Shown piece after piece: positions 10,985 to 22,914 of a DNA stretch of 64,000 nt. Every line of letters starts with the position of its first letter. The first letter of the stretch is position 1. This DNA is from Lycium barbarum (lineage: Eukaryota > Streptophyta > Magnoliopsida > Solanales > Solanaceae). The position numbers were made by a program, and so were the translations under genes. The stretch lies in contig NC_083344.1 of the NCBI RefSeq assembly GCF_019175385.1, positions 60,140,782 through 60,204,781 of the forward strand, in the 5' to 3' direction. The notes beneath the pieces were generated by a model. It saw only the letters and a list, made by a program, of their open reading frames with translations. It made no database searches and was not told where the DNA came from.

Positions 10985-13320
10985 AAATCGACCTTATGGG
11001 GCGTCATACTATTTCGGGAGGGTTCTCTTTATAGTTGTCCTTTGTTGACCTTCCGACATGGCTTCTTCACCAACATTATGGGGTAATTTTTCACATCACT
11101 GATTCAAATGCCTTCATAATATATTTTCTCATACCCCACATAATCATCGAACTATAAGCTATATTCTTGTAATAGACGAACGCTTTCCAGACATTATAGT
11201 CAATATCATTTCTTGTTACACTGTTGAGTTCCCTACCACATTATCGTAATCCCTCTTCATACCAGACACTTCATACCAGTAGATTCAGAACTAGGACCGG
11301 ACGCGTAGAAGAATATCAGACAGATTCGTAATCGGAGACAGACGTACTAAACCATGGCGGACAGATTCGTAGTCGAAGTCAGATGTACAGAAGTATGTCA
11401 GACAAATCTGAGATCGGAGTTAGACGTACAGAGAGGTATCAGACAGATTCGAAATCAGAATCAGACGTACAGAAATGTATCATACAGAGTCGTAATTAAA
11501 ATCAGACATACGGAGATGTATCAGACAAACGCGTGATCAAGATCAGACGTACAGAGGCATATCAGACGGATTCATATCCAGAGTCAGACATACAGAGGTG
11601 TGTTAGGCAGATTCGCAATCAGAGTTAATCATACAGAGGTATGTCAACCAGAAACAGATTCAGAATCGGATGTGCAAAGATTTATCAGATGGGAACATAA
11701 TCGAGTTCAGAAGTACAGAGGCGTAATAGGCAGAGCCTTGTCAGAATCGGAAGTGTAGAATTATAACAGATAGAATTTGAATTAGAGTCAGATCACTCCT
11801 ATTAAGGCTCCAGTGATTTATAAAAATTTTCCTTCACTGGAAACTTGTTTGCCAAGTTGTCATACAAATCGTCTTACGTGTCGCTTATCGACTCTTTCAG
11901 AGATTCCGCTTATTCACACTTTTTATCTTTCGTCTTTCCTACCATCCATACTCATTTTCTTTCTCGGACATCGTCATACCAGACTGAGTTATAATGGAAT
12001 AGGGGTATTTCTAGTCCTTGACAGCATTTGTGTCCTCACCCCCGCTTCGTTTCATGTATTCGGTTTGGTAAAACCTTTCGTCTATCACAACGATAGTTGT
12101 CGGAACTGGCTCTTGACCCATATGGGCACCACACGAGATCTTATACATACACACACACATACACATACACACATACGGATACATTTACTAATATCTTACT
12201 GGTGAACGTCTCTGACTGTTATTCGAATTCGCCCAATTTCCCGAGCGGTATTGCACCTTTTTACTTTCGCCCATTTAGTCCGCATCAGTCTGCGCGACTT
12301 CTGCAAGGGAACTAATTACTCCACACATTCTCTTTTCCTTTAGATTATCCCAAATTTCCATTTATATCTATCATACTTACACTTGTGCAAAACTTTACAT
12401 TACTTCCCAGGGGGTCACCCATCCCAGAATTGCTCTGGCTTGAGCACGCTTAACTCCGAAACTTTCATGCATTTTGACGCGTTAGGGCTAATATAATTTC
12501 GTCGATTGGCCCGCACGACCTTTGTCACGTAATTTTAGGGCAAATTGGGGTCTTAGAAAATTTTCGGAAGTTTTTTTGTAGCGGGTCCCACCCCCGGCTA
12601 AGTCGTACAATTACCATGTCGCCTTTCTGAATCTCAAACATTCCCTTTCATACACGTATACAGATGATTACGGATAACCCACGGATTTAAGTCTTCGTCC
12701 CACGAATTCCGCCTCCAAATAGTCGGTGGAATCTGATAAAATGTCACCGCAAGGTGTTCTCCGGCCACCGACAGAAGAAAATTAAAGTCCGACAAGTATC
12801 GCGGGACCTTTTTGTACTTAATCTACATGTTTTCCTCCATATTTCTGGAAAAATTTGGGCAGAGGTTCCTCTGTTCTTTCTTACTATCTAAAACCTGTAC
12901 ACCAGAAATACCAACCCTGTCGCACAGGGCCAACACATATACGCATATATATACATCATATCATGTCGTCTCGTAGCCACACGGGGCTAACAATTACAGA
13001 TAAAATTATAAAGATGTCGAGGCCTACCTCACATGCCCAACTCAAACAACATCGGAGGCTCCTTCCTGTTCACTTTTCTATTCAATCTTCAACTTTATAT
13101 TTCTACCACACTTCAAACAACTTCTCCGACACACAGCTTTCATATTACTGCTTACCTGAGTACTGTACGGCCTCCAATATCATCAGTCACTGCCTTCTGT
13201 CGATGCCGTCCTTTGGCTGAAATTAAAAGTTAGTCGAAAGGAATTCATATCCTACAGCTGGCTCTATCGCATGATCTAAGATTCAAGGAAGGGTAACATC
13301 CTAGATGCCCTCTAGCTTCC
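10985..13320 (-). other. Non-coding interior of element B
   Basis: No frame resembles gag or pol on either strand. It contains a 41-bp minisatellite (11280-11770), a short CA-rich stretch near 12145-12175, a block at about 12400-12640 shared with element A, and a block at about 12840-13080 shared with element C. The frame at 11813-12205 is low complexity and matches nothing I recognise. Confidence 0.75.
11280..11770. repeat. 41-bp minisatellite, about 12 copies
   Basis: Units begin every 41 bases (for example 11321, 11362, 11403). The plus-strand consensus is CAGATTCGTAATCAGAGTCA followed by GACGTACAGAGGTATATCAGA. Copies are diverged, so the array is old. Element A holds a shorter version at about 2645-2940. 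Confidence 0.85.
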
Positions 13321-13356
13321 TGTTTATAGATGTGGTGCACAACACATCGATAAACA
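13321..13356 (-). other. Leader hairpin, palindromic loop GTGCAC (element B)
   Basis: The outer arms TGTTTAT/ATAAACA and inner stem 13329-13334 with 13343-13348 (GATGTG/CACATC) pair fully by Watson-Crick. Element I has GGTGTG/CACACC at the same position, a compensatory change. The loop contains GTGCAC. Confidence 0.62.
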
Positions 13357-13399
13357 AGACTCTACTAGACACGGCCTGTAGACATTCCGAGGACTAACC

Positions 13400-13411
13400 G
13401 CTCTAATACCA
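13400..13411 (-). other. Primer binding site (element B), one mismatch
   Basis: The minus strand reads TGGTATTAGAGC, one change from the initiator tRNA-Met complement, four bases outside the LTR. Confidence 0.88.
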
Positions 13412-13415
13412 CTTT

Positions 13416-16400
13416 TGTCACGACCCAACCCCGTGGGCCGCGACTGGCACCCTAGCTGGGTACCCGTACATACCTACCTTACCGAATTTCGTATCGTACA
13501 GATTTTTTTTTTCTTTTTGAAACGGATATTACAGAAGTAGGCCGATACAGATACGACACGCGCGCAAACATATATATATATACCTGAACATGCAGACTTT
13601 TACATATAAGCCGATAAGGCTAACATACAGACGAAACCCGTAACCCACACATCTATCTACAGGCCTCTACAGACATACAAAATCATATGACGGGACAGGG
13701 CCCCGCCGTACCCAGAATATCCATACATACAGAGTATACAGAAGACAGAAGATATATACCAAAAGTATACGCTCCGGATCAAAGGAGCTCTTCAAACAGC
13801 AGAATTAGAACCCTACGCTGGCGGCGTATCACCTGGTGCGTCTGTACCTGCGGGCATGTAGCGCAGCCCCCGAAGAACGGGGGTCAGTACGGAAAATGTA
13901 CCGAGTATGTAAAGCAGAAACATAACAGATACAATCATAGTCCGAACCGGAGTCACAGAAACATAACGGACAGAACCATAAATCAGACGGACGGACAGAG
14001 TCATGATCCAGATAGACATACAGAATCGTGGTCCATACAGATAAACAGAATTATGGTTCGGGCAAACAGACGGAATCATAATCCGGACAGACGAGCAGAA
14101 TCAGTATCCATACAGACGTACAGAATCGGAACCCATACGGACGTACCAAATCAGAATCCATACGGACATACAGAGTCAGAATCCATACGGACATACAGAC
14201 ATAGTCGTAGTTCAGACGGACAGACAGAAGTATACCTGACAGAATTATGCATGCAGAGTAGTGCAGAGTCATACTGAATCATACATAATCATACAGAGGC
14301 ATGTGCTTATATACATACTGATGGCACATGCATACAGACATACAGATCCCGGCGCTGTTTGTGGGCGCGGTAAACAGAACCCGGCCCTCTTAGTACGGGA
14401 CGCGGTGGACAGACAGAATCAGATCAGATCAGATCATATCAGATGTCATCCTGGCCGCCATCCCCATACACAGATCAATATATCAAAATCATACAGATAT
14501 AACAGATCCCGGCCCGTACGCCGAGGGACGCGGTGAACAATGCAGAGAAATATGCACGATAACAGAACCTGGCCCGGCACGCAGTGAAGGAATGCATTGA
14601 GACAGCCACGAACAGATCCATGAGTAACCACATACATACAGACTCACATACAGACTCAATCAGACTGAAGGGTGCCAAACGGCAAGTCAAAATCAGAGTA
14701 TACGGATAGTATGCATAGTACGCGCCTATATCCTACTTGGAAAGGCACGACAGATTGTTATCAGAATCAGATTCTCAGATGTTCAGAAATCATTTTGTAA
14801 GAATTTCATAAAAATAGTAGTATCATGATCAAAATAATAGTTCAGATGGTTTCTGAGAAAATCGGACAAAACGGAAGTATTTAAAGTATTACAGAAGATA
14901 TCAAGCCTTGCGGGCCCGCCTCGGACCAACTCGAGGCAACATATGTAAATTATCGCTAATAGACCTTATGAGGTCATCCATAATTGTTTGGAAGTGTTCC
15001 GACTCCGTTTAGGGAAGTTTTGTCCAAATATTCACTTTAAAGGCAATTTGTAAAAAAAATAGCTTCAATTGAATTGAAGGAATTGGAGCGGTTTTCCGTC
15101 TCGAATTCCGGGGAACGGAGTCGTAATTAAGGCTCGTGGTCGAGCCTATCACATCTAGAACATGCCTAGGAACATAGGGAAATGCTTCACATACCTCGAT
15201 GGCGCCTTATGCTCGCTTGGCGTCAATCCAAATTTCGTCCAAAATCTGGAAATGGTCAAGTTTACCATTTGGTTAGTTTCAACTTTCAATATTCCAACTT
15301 TACACATACTTGCCTACCGAAATTTCGGCAGCATTTCCTCTGTATATAAGACCTCCCCGAGACTTAGCTCGGCTCAATTCATCAACACAACAACCCAGAA
15401 TGACATCAAAACAACAATAGACATTAAAACATACACTATGGCATCACTAGCCATCTTTCGACATAACGAAACATCTTTCGTTTCAAACTTACATTTCCAA
15501 ACCAAACTTATCATTTTCATATTCATCATCCAACAAAACCATTACAACATACGTCGAAGGCATATCATACCATTTTCACACAATATACATAAGATATGGA
15601 AACATTCAAACTCTCCATTAAGCCACTACTTTTCCAATTTTTCCTAACCTTCAACATACAAGTTCATTATACATTTCCATCTTCCAAATTCATCAACAAT
15701 AATCATAATTTGCCTCTTGATACATTCATTTCCATTTTTACATAAATCATAACAAAGTTGCATACTTTCCTACAACAACTTGATAACCATTTTTCCAAGA
15801 CAATAAAGATTGTTATCTTTCCATTCACTTCACCATAACATACTTAACATACAAACAAGATCAAATTCATACTCCATCAACACCTAACAATACCACACGG
15901 CCACCTCCTACATTCTTCAATTTTCACTAATTCATTCCACTTCCATTTCTAATACAATTTCCACCATACTACAACTAAATTACAACATGAATTCAAATCA
16001 TCCAAGACATGTAATACATGTACATGTATTCGGCCAACAAGCATACTTTTCAACACACAAAATTTCCATGCTTTTCATTCATTCACACATACTACAACAT
16101 ACATATACCTTCCATAACATATCAAAAGCATAAAATCCTTACCTTTCTTCAAGTTCTTCACTTGGCACTAAACTTGTCCTCTTGCCAAACTAATTGTACC
16201 AAGTTGTAGAGGACTTTGCACTTAGTAGTATTCCCACAAGAATTGAATTTTAAACTCAAGGATTAGGCTCCAAAATTTTTCTTTCCTTTCTTTCTTTTTC
16301 TCCTCTCAAACCCGAAATGGTCTTGTTCCCTTTTTCTTCATTTTTCTTGCTTTCTTGAACCTTCTATGGATATGTATAACCATATATAATATTACCTAAT

Positions 16401-16687
16401 TAAATCATGGACTTGGGCCCTTTTTTTTACATAGCATGGCTGGTTGGGCCTTCCCTTTTGGGCCTTGTTTTATTGTTTTTTTTTAAGTCCAACTTGTTAG
16501 CTACATATTGCAATCCATAAGGCAAATTTCCAAAATTCCAATTTTTGCCCTTGGCCACCTTTCGTAATTCCACACCATTGTATTCATTACCTACACATTC
16601 ATGCCAAGTAAGGTCCAATTGTGGCCTTATTCATTGCAAGTCAAATTACCTTGAATTTTCGAATAAGCAAAAATGTCGGATGTAACA
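13416..16687 (-). repeat. Element B 5' LTR (3272 bp)
   Basis: Same length as the 3' LTR and offset by 5740 bases. The predicted intron spans 13848-15194 on the minus strand: donor GTATGTGAAGC (15194-15184), its complement GCTTTACATAC (13915-13905, one G.U pair), branch-like TACTGAC (13889-13883) and acceptor at 13848. CCGAAATTTCGG is at 15317-15328. No gene is present. Confidence 0.95.
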
Positions 16688-16692
16688 TTTTC
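16688..16692. other. Target site duplication of element B, right copy (TTTTC)
   Basis: Matches 7671-7675 exactly. Confidence 0.93.
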
Positions 16693-17189
16693 CCTCTCAA
16701 TCTTTAACTACAGGTTTCAATCATACCTGTAACATTCACAGTATATCTGACATATATTCCGCTTACCGATACTGATTCCTTCATTTTCTTCTGTGCGCAC
16801 TTGAACTTATCAACAACATATACACATTCAATCCATTTTCTTACTATACTTACAATAACTTACCTTGATGATGGCCAGTCCGCCATTCTGTATATACAAT
16901 TTCTGATAACGTAACCTCGATATTTATCTTACCTCTGTACCTCCCAGTAGCATTATTTACCTTTTCTTGTCGGCACCACTCTCCTGCTGAAATCAAAGGT
17001 CAGTATATAAGGGATATCATTTCCTTTCTCTTGTCTCTATCGCACGATCTAGAGTAAGAAGGAAAGGTAACATCCTAAATGTCCTGTAGCTTCCTGTTTA
17101 TAGATGTGGTGCACAACACACCGATAAACAAGACTCTACTTGACACGGTCTATAGACACTCCAAGGATGAACTGCTCTGATACCACTTT
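16693..17189 (-). other. Element C internal region, right piece, with leader hairpin and primer site
   Basis: This is non-coding DNA continuing from 7675 across the B insertion. The leader hairpin is at 17095-17130 (loop GTGCAC, one G.U pair) and the primer site TGGTATCAGAGC on the minus strand is at 17185-17174, four bases from the LTR. No gag is recognised between 16693 and 17090. Confidence 0.8.
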
Positions 17190-19949
17190 TGTCACGACCT
17201 ATGGGTTTGGGTTGTGACTAGAGCACGAGCTGGGCACTCGTATACGCACCTGTTAAATATAGACAAACTGATTCTTAAGAATAATATAGAAACTTTGCAA
17301 AAGAACCTCAAAGGTTCATAACGTCATCATTTATAGTTATCAAGATAACCTGTCTCCTAAGGAGTCACAACTAATCAAATATAATATGATACGTAAGCCG
17401 ACAAGGCTACCGCTACATGTCAATATGATACGCAAGCCGACAAGGCTGCCACAACATATCAATACCACATGCAAGCCGACAAGGCTGCTACAACATATCA
17501 ATACCATACGTAAGCCGATAAGGCTGTCACAACATCTCAATACCATACGTAAGCCATATCGACACAGCTGAACAATGCTTATATACGTAAGACCTCTAAA
17601 AGTATCGCTAGTGAAACATGACGGGACAGAGCCCCGCTGTACCCCTGGGTAAACATATATATACATCAAAAAGGATCTGTACCAAAAGTCTAGGCTCCGG
17701 AACAATGGAGCTCTCCAAGACAGCTGAGTAGAAATCCTAAGCTGGAGGATCACCAAATCGAATATCTGTACTTGCGAGCATGAAACGCAGCCCCCCCCCC
17801 CCCCTGAAGAAAGGGGGTCAGTACGAGATATGTACTGAGTATATAAAGCATAAAACACAATAAAGAGGATCATGACTGAAATAGAAATTACAGGAGACAA
17901 GTATGACTTTCAAAATACCAATACACTTGCCTTATAAAATGTAAAACATGCATATCAATGTCATATATCATATCCGGCCCACCATAGGACTCGGTGAATA
18001 AAGTCATCACATACCATCCTTAGCGCCACAATCACATCATCATATCATCATATATATATATATTCCGTATCCCGGCCCTCTAGTGAGGGATTCGGTGAAC
18101 AATGCAGTGAAACTGTGCACGAAAACGTATCCTGGCCCGGGACTCAGCGAAAGATATATTGAGGCATGCACGAGCAGAGTAGTGAGCAACCATATGCAAA
18201 CTAAATTATATTTGAGACTCAATAGAATATTTAAACGAACTATCATTTAGAAATCAAGACAATAGTCATACCAAGTATCCTTCGAATGTCAGTTACGGAA
18301 CATATCAAATAGAACTTCAGAAATCATAGATACGTATCAAGACATAATAAAGAAAGTTCTAGGAATCAAGAACATTAGCCATCCTAGTGTCTCTAAGAAT
18401 AGGAGCTTCTTTGGAGTTATATACTCGTCGTCTGTTTGTTTCATAAAGATCATGCCAAAAAGAAAGAAGGGATAACTTTACATACCTTGTCCGCTTCTTA
18501 AGCTAATCAAAACCTAAGTCTCGGGCTTACCAAGATCTACAATAATGTCAGTAAATACCAGACATTAGCTAAAGGTACTTAGGAATCCAACCCTAAGCTA
18601 GCACGTCATTTGTAGAAATTCGGACAACATTTCCTTTATATATTCAACAAACCCAGAAAATTTAACTCGGCCAAATACTCAATAACAACACCAACAACCA
18701 TATAATTAAGTCATTTCTTAAGGGTCCCCATCATTAACAATTCAAGAATATGATCAAAACAGCCCCTATATACACAATATACCATTATGCCGCATAACTT
18801 CTCCTTCTTCATAAATATGTAGAAACATCAATCAAAATTTCAATAACCATATAATAAAATATGTTCCAACAATTCTAGCCATAAATAGCTCAAGAATACC
18901 TTCAAAACAGTCCATGAGCCAACAACAATATCATATACGATTTACGGTATAATTTTTCGTATTTCTCGTCCCATGATTTAGCCATGACTTCAGTGAATTT
19001 AAATATACTTAGAGGAGGATAATTCTTACCTTATATGACAAGAAATACTCTTCTTCCACATTAATTCACCTTGAATAAATTCCGAATTCAACAACACGAC
19101 AAAACGGAACAACGAGATTGAAGTACCGGGCAAAAGTCATATGTTGCTCTTGAGATAAAATTTGCACTTTGCTTCTTTTAAAATTACAAGGTATGTTGCT
19201 GCTATACCTGTATAGCTCACGTTGTAGCATATATTCATACCAATTAATGTTTCAACTCTTCTTAATCCAAAAGCCAAGAATGAATTAATTTTGCTACTTT
19301 CATCAATTGTTAAACAGTGACATTGATAAGTGTAGCTCACGTTGTTGGTCATTAAAGCCAAATGTTGCACCCCTTTTTACTTTAAGTAAAATGTCAACAA
19401 TGATCTGTATAAGGTCGGCAACCTTTGGTCCCAATTCAGCTTATTCTCCCTTTTATATGTGTCACCTAGTCACTAATTGTGCTATGACTCACCATCTTAT
19501 TATATGACTTGGTCACATTAATTGTTGCCAGATGGATACGTTAGTTGCTGCCACATAAGTGGTAGTGTTCATATTAATTTTTCATCCAAATTCCACTAAT
19601 TAGTCCACTAATCCTCCACAAAATCCAACATTTAATCAATTACACAAATAGTTAATTTCTCGATCTCAGTTCACTCAGTATTGGTTAATCCTAACACACT
19701 TCATATACTTATTACCATGACCATGTGATATAACACTAGTACATAGTCTCATTTGCCATACATAAAATATTATTTTTAATCATCGTCGTCACACTTTTTT
19801 CGTCGTAAATAATTTTGGGACTTCATTCCTCGTATACACCAAGCTCTTTATTTTCATCCTTGGATATGATCGAATTCTCCGGGCTCGGATAAATTTGCTC
19901 ATGTTGGATGATTAAAAAAAAATTTAGTCTACAACTACGGGATATAACA
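17190..19949 (-). repeat. Element C 5' LTR (2760 bp)
   Basis: On the minus strand it starts TGTTATATCCCG at 19949 and ends GTCGTGACA-like at 17190. It contains four to five copies of a 39-bp unit with GCCGACAAGGCT (about 17380-17560), a poly-C tract near 17791-17804 and an acceptor-type block at 17767-17850. Donor GTATGTAAAGT is at 18485-18475. The 186-residue minus-strand frame (17900-17340) lies within these repeats and is not a gene. A 14-bp direct repeat (TAGCTCACGTTGT) occurs near 19212 and 19333. Confidence 0.85.
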
Positions 19950-20062
19950 CTCTGCTCGTGCATGCCTCAATATGTCTTTCACCGAGTCCCGGGCCGGGGT
20001 ACATTCTCGTGCACAGTTTCACTGCATTGTTCACCGAGTCCCTCACTAGAGGGTCGGGATAC

Positions 20063-20065
<3 letters not shown>

Positions 20066-20141
<76 letters not shown>
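20066..20141. repeat. (AT)n microsatellite, about 75 bp
   Basis: A pure TA/AT run within element D's LTR. The matching site in element C (near 18050-18062) has only about six repeats, so the tract expanded here. Confidence 0.97.
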
Positions 20142-20144
<3 letters not shown>

Positions 20145-20662
20145 ATGATATGATGATGTGATTATGGCGCCAAGGATGGTATATGATGACTTTATTCACC
20201 GAGTCCCATAATGGGCCGGATATGATATATGATATTGATATGCATGATTTACATTTCATAAGGCAAGTGTATTGGTATTATGATTGTCATACTTGTCTCC
20301 TGTAATCTCTATTTCAGTCATGATCCTTTTTATTGTATTCATGCTTTATATACTCAGTACATATCTCGTACTGACCCCCTTTCTTCGGGGGGCAGCGTTT
20401 CATGCCCGCAGGTACAAATACTCGATTTGCTGATCCTCCAGCCTAGGACTCCTAATCAGCTGTCTTGGAGAGCTCCATTGTTCCGGAGCCTAGAATTTTG
20501 GTACAGATCCTTTGATGTATATATATGTTTATCCAAGGGTACGGTGGGGCCCTGTCCCGTCATATTTCACTGTTGATACTCTTAGAGGTCTGTAGACATA
20601 TGTGTGGGTTGTGTATAAGTTTTGTTCAGCCGTGTCTATGTGATTTGCTATGGATATGTTCG

Positions 20663-20818
20663 TATGTAGTAGCAGCCTTGTCGGCTTGCGTATTATATTG
20701 ATATGTAGTGGTAGCCTTGTCGGCTTGCGTATTATATTGATATGTAGTGGCAGCCTTGTCGGCTTGCGTATTATATTGACATGTAGTGGCTGCCTTGTCG
20801 GCTTACGTACCATATTAT
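20663..20818. repeat. 39-bp tandem repeat, four copies
   Basis: Units start at 20663, 20702, 20741 and 20780, each with the core GCCTTGTCGGCTTGCG. This is an LTR feature shared with element C. Confidence 0.9.
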
Positions 20819-21317
20819 GTTTTGGTTAGCAGTAACTGCTCAGGAGACAGGTTTATGATATGTGACGTTATGAGTCTTTAGTTGCTTGAATTAGTTCCAT
20901 ACAGTTCTTATTTTCAGTCTGTTTACATCTAACAGGTACGTATACGAGTGTCTAGCTCGGGCACTAGTCATGGCCCACGGGGTTGGGTCGTGACAAAAGT
21001 GGTATCAGAGCAGTTCATCCTCGTATTATATTGATATGTAGTGGCAGCCTTGTCGGCTTGCGTATTATATTGACATGTAGTGGCAGCCTTGTCTGCTTAC
21101 GTACCATATTATGTTTTGGTTAGCTATGACTCCTCAGGAGACAGGTTTATGATATGTGACGTTATGAGTCTTTAGTTGCTTGAATTAGTTCCATATAGTT
21201 CTTATTTTCAGTCTGTCTACATCTAACAGGTACGTATACGAGTGTCTAGCTTGGGCACTAGTCATGGCCCACGGGGTTGGGTCGTGACAAAAGTGGTATC
21301 AGAGCAGTTCATCCTCG
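20730..21317 (+). repeat. 294-bp tandem duplication of LTR end plus primer site (element D)
   Basis: Bases 20730-21023 are repeated at 21024-21317 with a few substitutions. Each copy includes LTR DNA ending GTCGTGACA (20995 and 21289), the primer site (21000-21011 and 21294-21305) and the start of the leader. The junction shows only CG microhomology. Confidence 0.9.
21294..21305 (+). other. Second primer binding site of element D
   Basis: TGGTATCAGAGC, the gag-proximal of two identical sites 294 bases apart. Confidence 0.9.
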
Positions 21318-21348
21318 GAGTGTCTACAGACCGTGTCTAGTAGAGTCT

Positions 21349-21383
21349 TGTTTATCGATGTGTTGTGCATCACATCTATTAAT
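21349..21383 (+). other. Leader hairpin (element D), loop GTGCAT
   Basis: The inner stem GATGTG (21357-21362)/CACATC (21371-21376) is perfect. The outer arm is partly lost (ATTAATA) and the loop palindrome is broken to GTGCAT. Confidence 0.5.
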
Positions 21384-21462
21384 AGGAACCTACAGGACAT
21401 TTAGGATGTTATCTTTCCTTCCTACTCTTGATCGAGCGATAGATCTATATTATCAGGATAAT

Positions 21463-21480
21463 CCCCCCCCCCCCCCCCCC
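21463..21480. repeat. Poly-C tract (18 bases)
   Basis: A C homopolymer in the leader, 25 bases before the gag start. Its length may be uncertain in the assembly. Confidence 0.95.
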
Positions 21481-21504
21481 TAACAGATTGTTGTGTTTAC
21501 AGCT

Positions 21505-22914
21505 ATGCCTTCAATGAAAGCGATAGCTGCCCAGAAGGGCAAATCGATAGCGGGATATACTAGTCAGACTCGGTGAGTTACTAGGGCCTGTGCCCAATCC
21601 ATGCCTGAGATTGTGCTCCCGTCAGCGAGCTCTGCCACGCCGCCACCTCCAGAGGAACTCAGAGCAGCAGCAGCTTCAGATCAGGGGGCGGCTCCACCGC
21701 CAGCCCCTGAGGTCCCAGTACCTGAGCCTCCAACTCCTCAGCTAGGGGTGGAGGATAGGGCCATGAGAGATGCAGTACAGTTGCTGACCAGATTAGTGGC
21801 AGGGCAGGCTCGCAGGCATGGACTAGGAGTTGACCATGCGGATAGACATGATAGTTTGAGGGCTCGTGACTTCTTAAGTTGTAATCCTCCAAAGTTTTTC
21901 AGGTCAAAGCCCGAGGATGATCCGCAGGAGTTTATTCGGCAGATGTAGCGTACATTGAGGATAATCAAGGCTTTTGAGACTGAGTCTGTTGAGTTGGCTT
22001 CGTATCGGTTGCGGGACGTAGCTCTCAATTGGTATGAGTCGTGGGAGTTATCTAAGGGCGAGGGTGCTCCTCCAGCAGTGTGGGCTGAGTTTGTGGAAGC
22101 CTTTCTTGGCCACTTCCTACCTCCTGAGATGAGGCGATCCAGAGTGGATAAATTCTTACATCTGAGGCAGAATGGCAGGAGCGTTCGAGATTATAGTCTT
22201 GAGTTTGATTCGTTGGCCAGATATGCGCCTACTATTGTAGCTGATATGGCTGATAGAGTGCATCGTTATGTGATGGGACTGGATCGCTATTTGATTGATG
22301 GTTGTATAGGGGTGGCTCTTCAGCCAAGTATGGATATTGCTCGAGTACAGGCATATGCACAGGGGTTAGAGGATCGACACAGAGGGCGTCAGCCAGATAG
22401 AGATTACGATAGAGGCCAGCATAAGAGGGCTAGATCGGCTAGTTATCCTGGTGACATTCGAGGCAGGCAGCCTCAGCAGTATACTAGATATTCTTCCCAG
22501 ACAGCACAGAGTGCACTCCCACAGTTCCCAGGTAGGAGATTTGACAGCACAGAGTATTCAGGAGCCGGTCAGAGCTCTAGAGCTTCGGGTTCGCAGATGA
22601 ACAGAGGTTTGAGTCAGTCGAGGCTACCTTTCCCTCGGTGTTCCCGGTATGGTAAGCTCCACTCTGGGGAATGTCGTCGTGCTATAGGTCCTTGTTTTTC
22701 TTGCGACCGTCAAGGCTATATTATGAGAGAGTGCTCGTATGGAGGTAGTCCAGGTGGTGTGGCTCAGCCTACTGGGTCGGTTGCTGGTTCATCTTCTTCC
22801 GTGGCTATGCGCCCTATGGGGCAGGGTATTCAGACACTAGCAGGCCGTGGTAGAGGTCATGGTGGAGCTTCCAGTTCTAGCAGTCCTTCGAACCGTATAT
22901 ATGCTTTTGGCTAG
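21505..22914 (+). pseudogene. gag: Gag of element D, two stops and a frameshift
   Basis: Start ATG at 21505 (MPSMKAIAAQ). The product is a Tekay-type Gag: acidic/proline N-terminus, the ARDFLSCNPPKFF to ARVQAYAQG capsid-like core, a basic linker and a degraded knuckle. The knuckle reads CFSCDRQGYIMREC, in which the histidine is replaced by tyrosine. In-frame stops lie at 21574-21576 and 21946-21948. One extra T near 22903 throws the frame out just before protease. In this family Gag is normally the N-terminal part of one Gag-Pol frame and packages the RNA. Not functional as it stands. Confidence 0.88.

Larger units (their letters stand above)
7676..16687 (-). mobile_element. Element B: complete non-coding LTR retrotransposon (LARD-like), 9.0 kb
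   Basis: Two 3272-bp LTRs (7676-10947 and 13416-16687) flank a 2.47-kb interior. The interior holds a primer site, leader hairpin, minisatellite and polypurine tract but no gag and no pol, so it needs another element's proteins. I counted about 23 substitutions and no indels between the LTRs (about 0.7%), making it the youngest datable element here. It is bounded by TSD TTTTC and lies within element C. The interior shares blocks with element A, so A and B are the gag-bearing and gag-less forms of related families. Confidence 0.93.
19950..20995 (+). repeat. Element D 5' LTR, 3' portion only
   Basis: This is the reverse complement of about 17190-18176 and therefore the same LTR family as element C, facing the other way. 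It starts abruptly mid-LTR at the C terminus, as expected if C inserted into D's LTR. It carries the structured acceptor block (20342-20414), an (AT)n run and four 39-bp units, and ends GTCGTGACA at 20995. Confidence 0.85.

Noticed and set aside
11280..11770. CRISPR-like array
   Set aside because: Units are contiguous and diverged with no unique spacers, inside a plant retrotransposon: a minisatellite.
7947..14277. Open frames of 178 and 196 codons at 7947-8483 and 13687-14277
   Set aside because: They are the same stretch of element B's two LTRs, on the strand opposite to transcription, built of ~25-bp repeats. No domain is recognisable and the repeats themselves keep the frame open.
17340..17900. 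186-codon minus-strand frame
   Set aside because: It spans the 39-bp repeats and poly-C tract of element C's LTR; the protein is just the translated repeat.
20066..20141. AT-rich replication origin or scaffold attachment site
   Set aside because: A simple (AT)n run grown from a short tract in the sister LTR; nothing else supports an origin.
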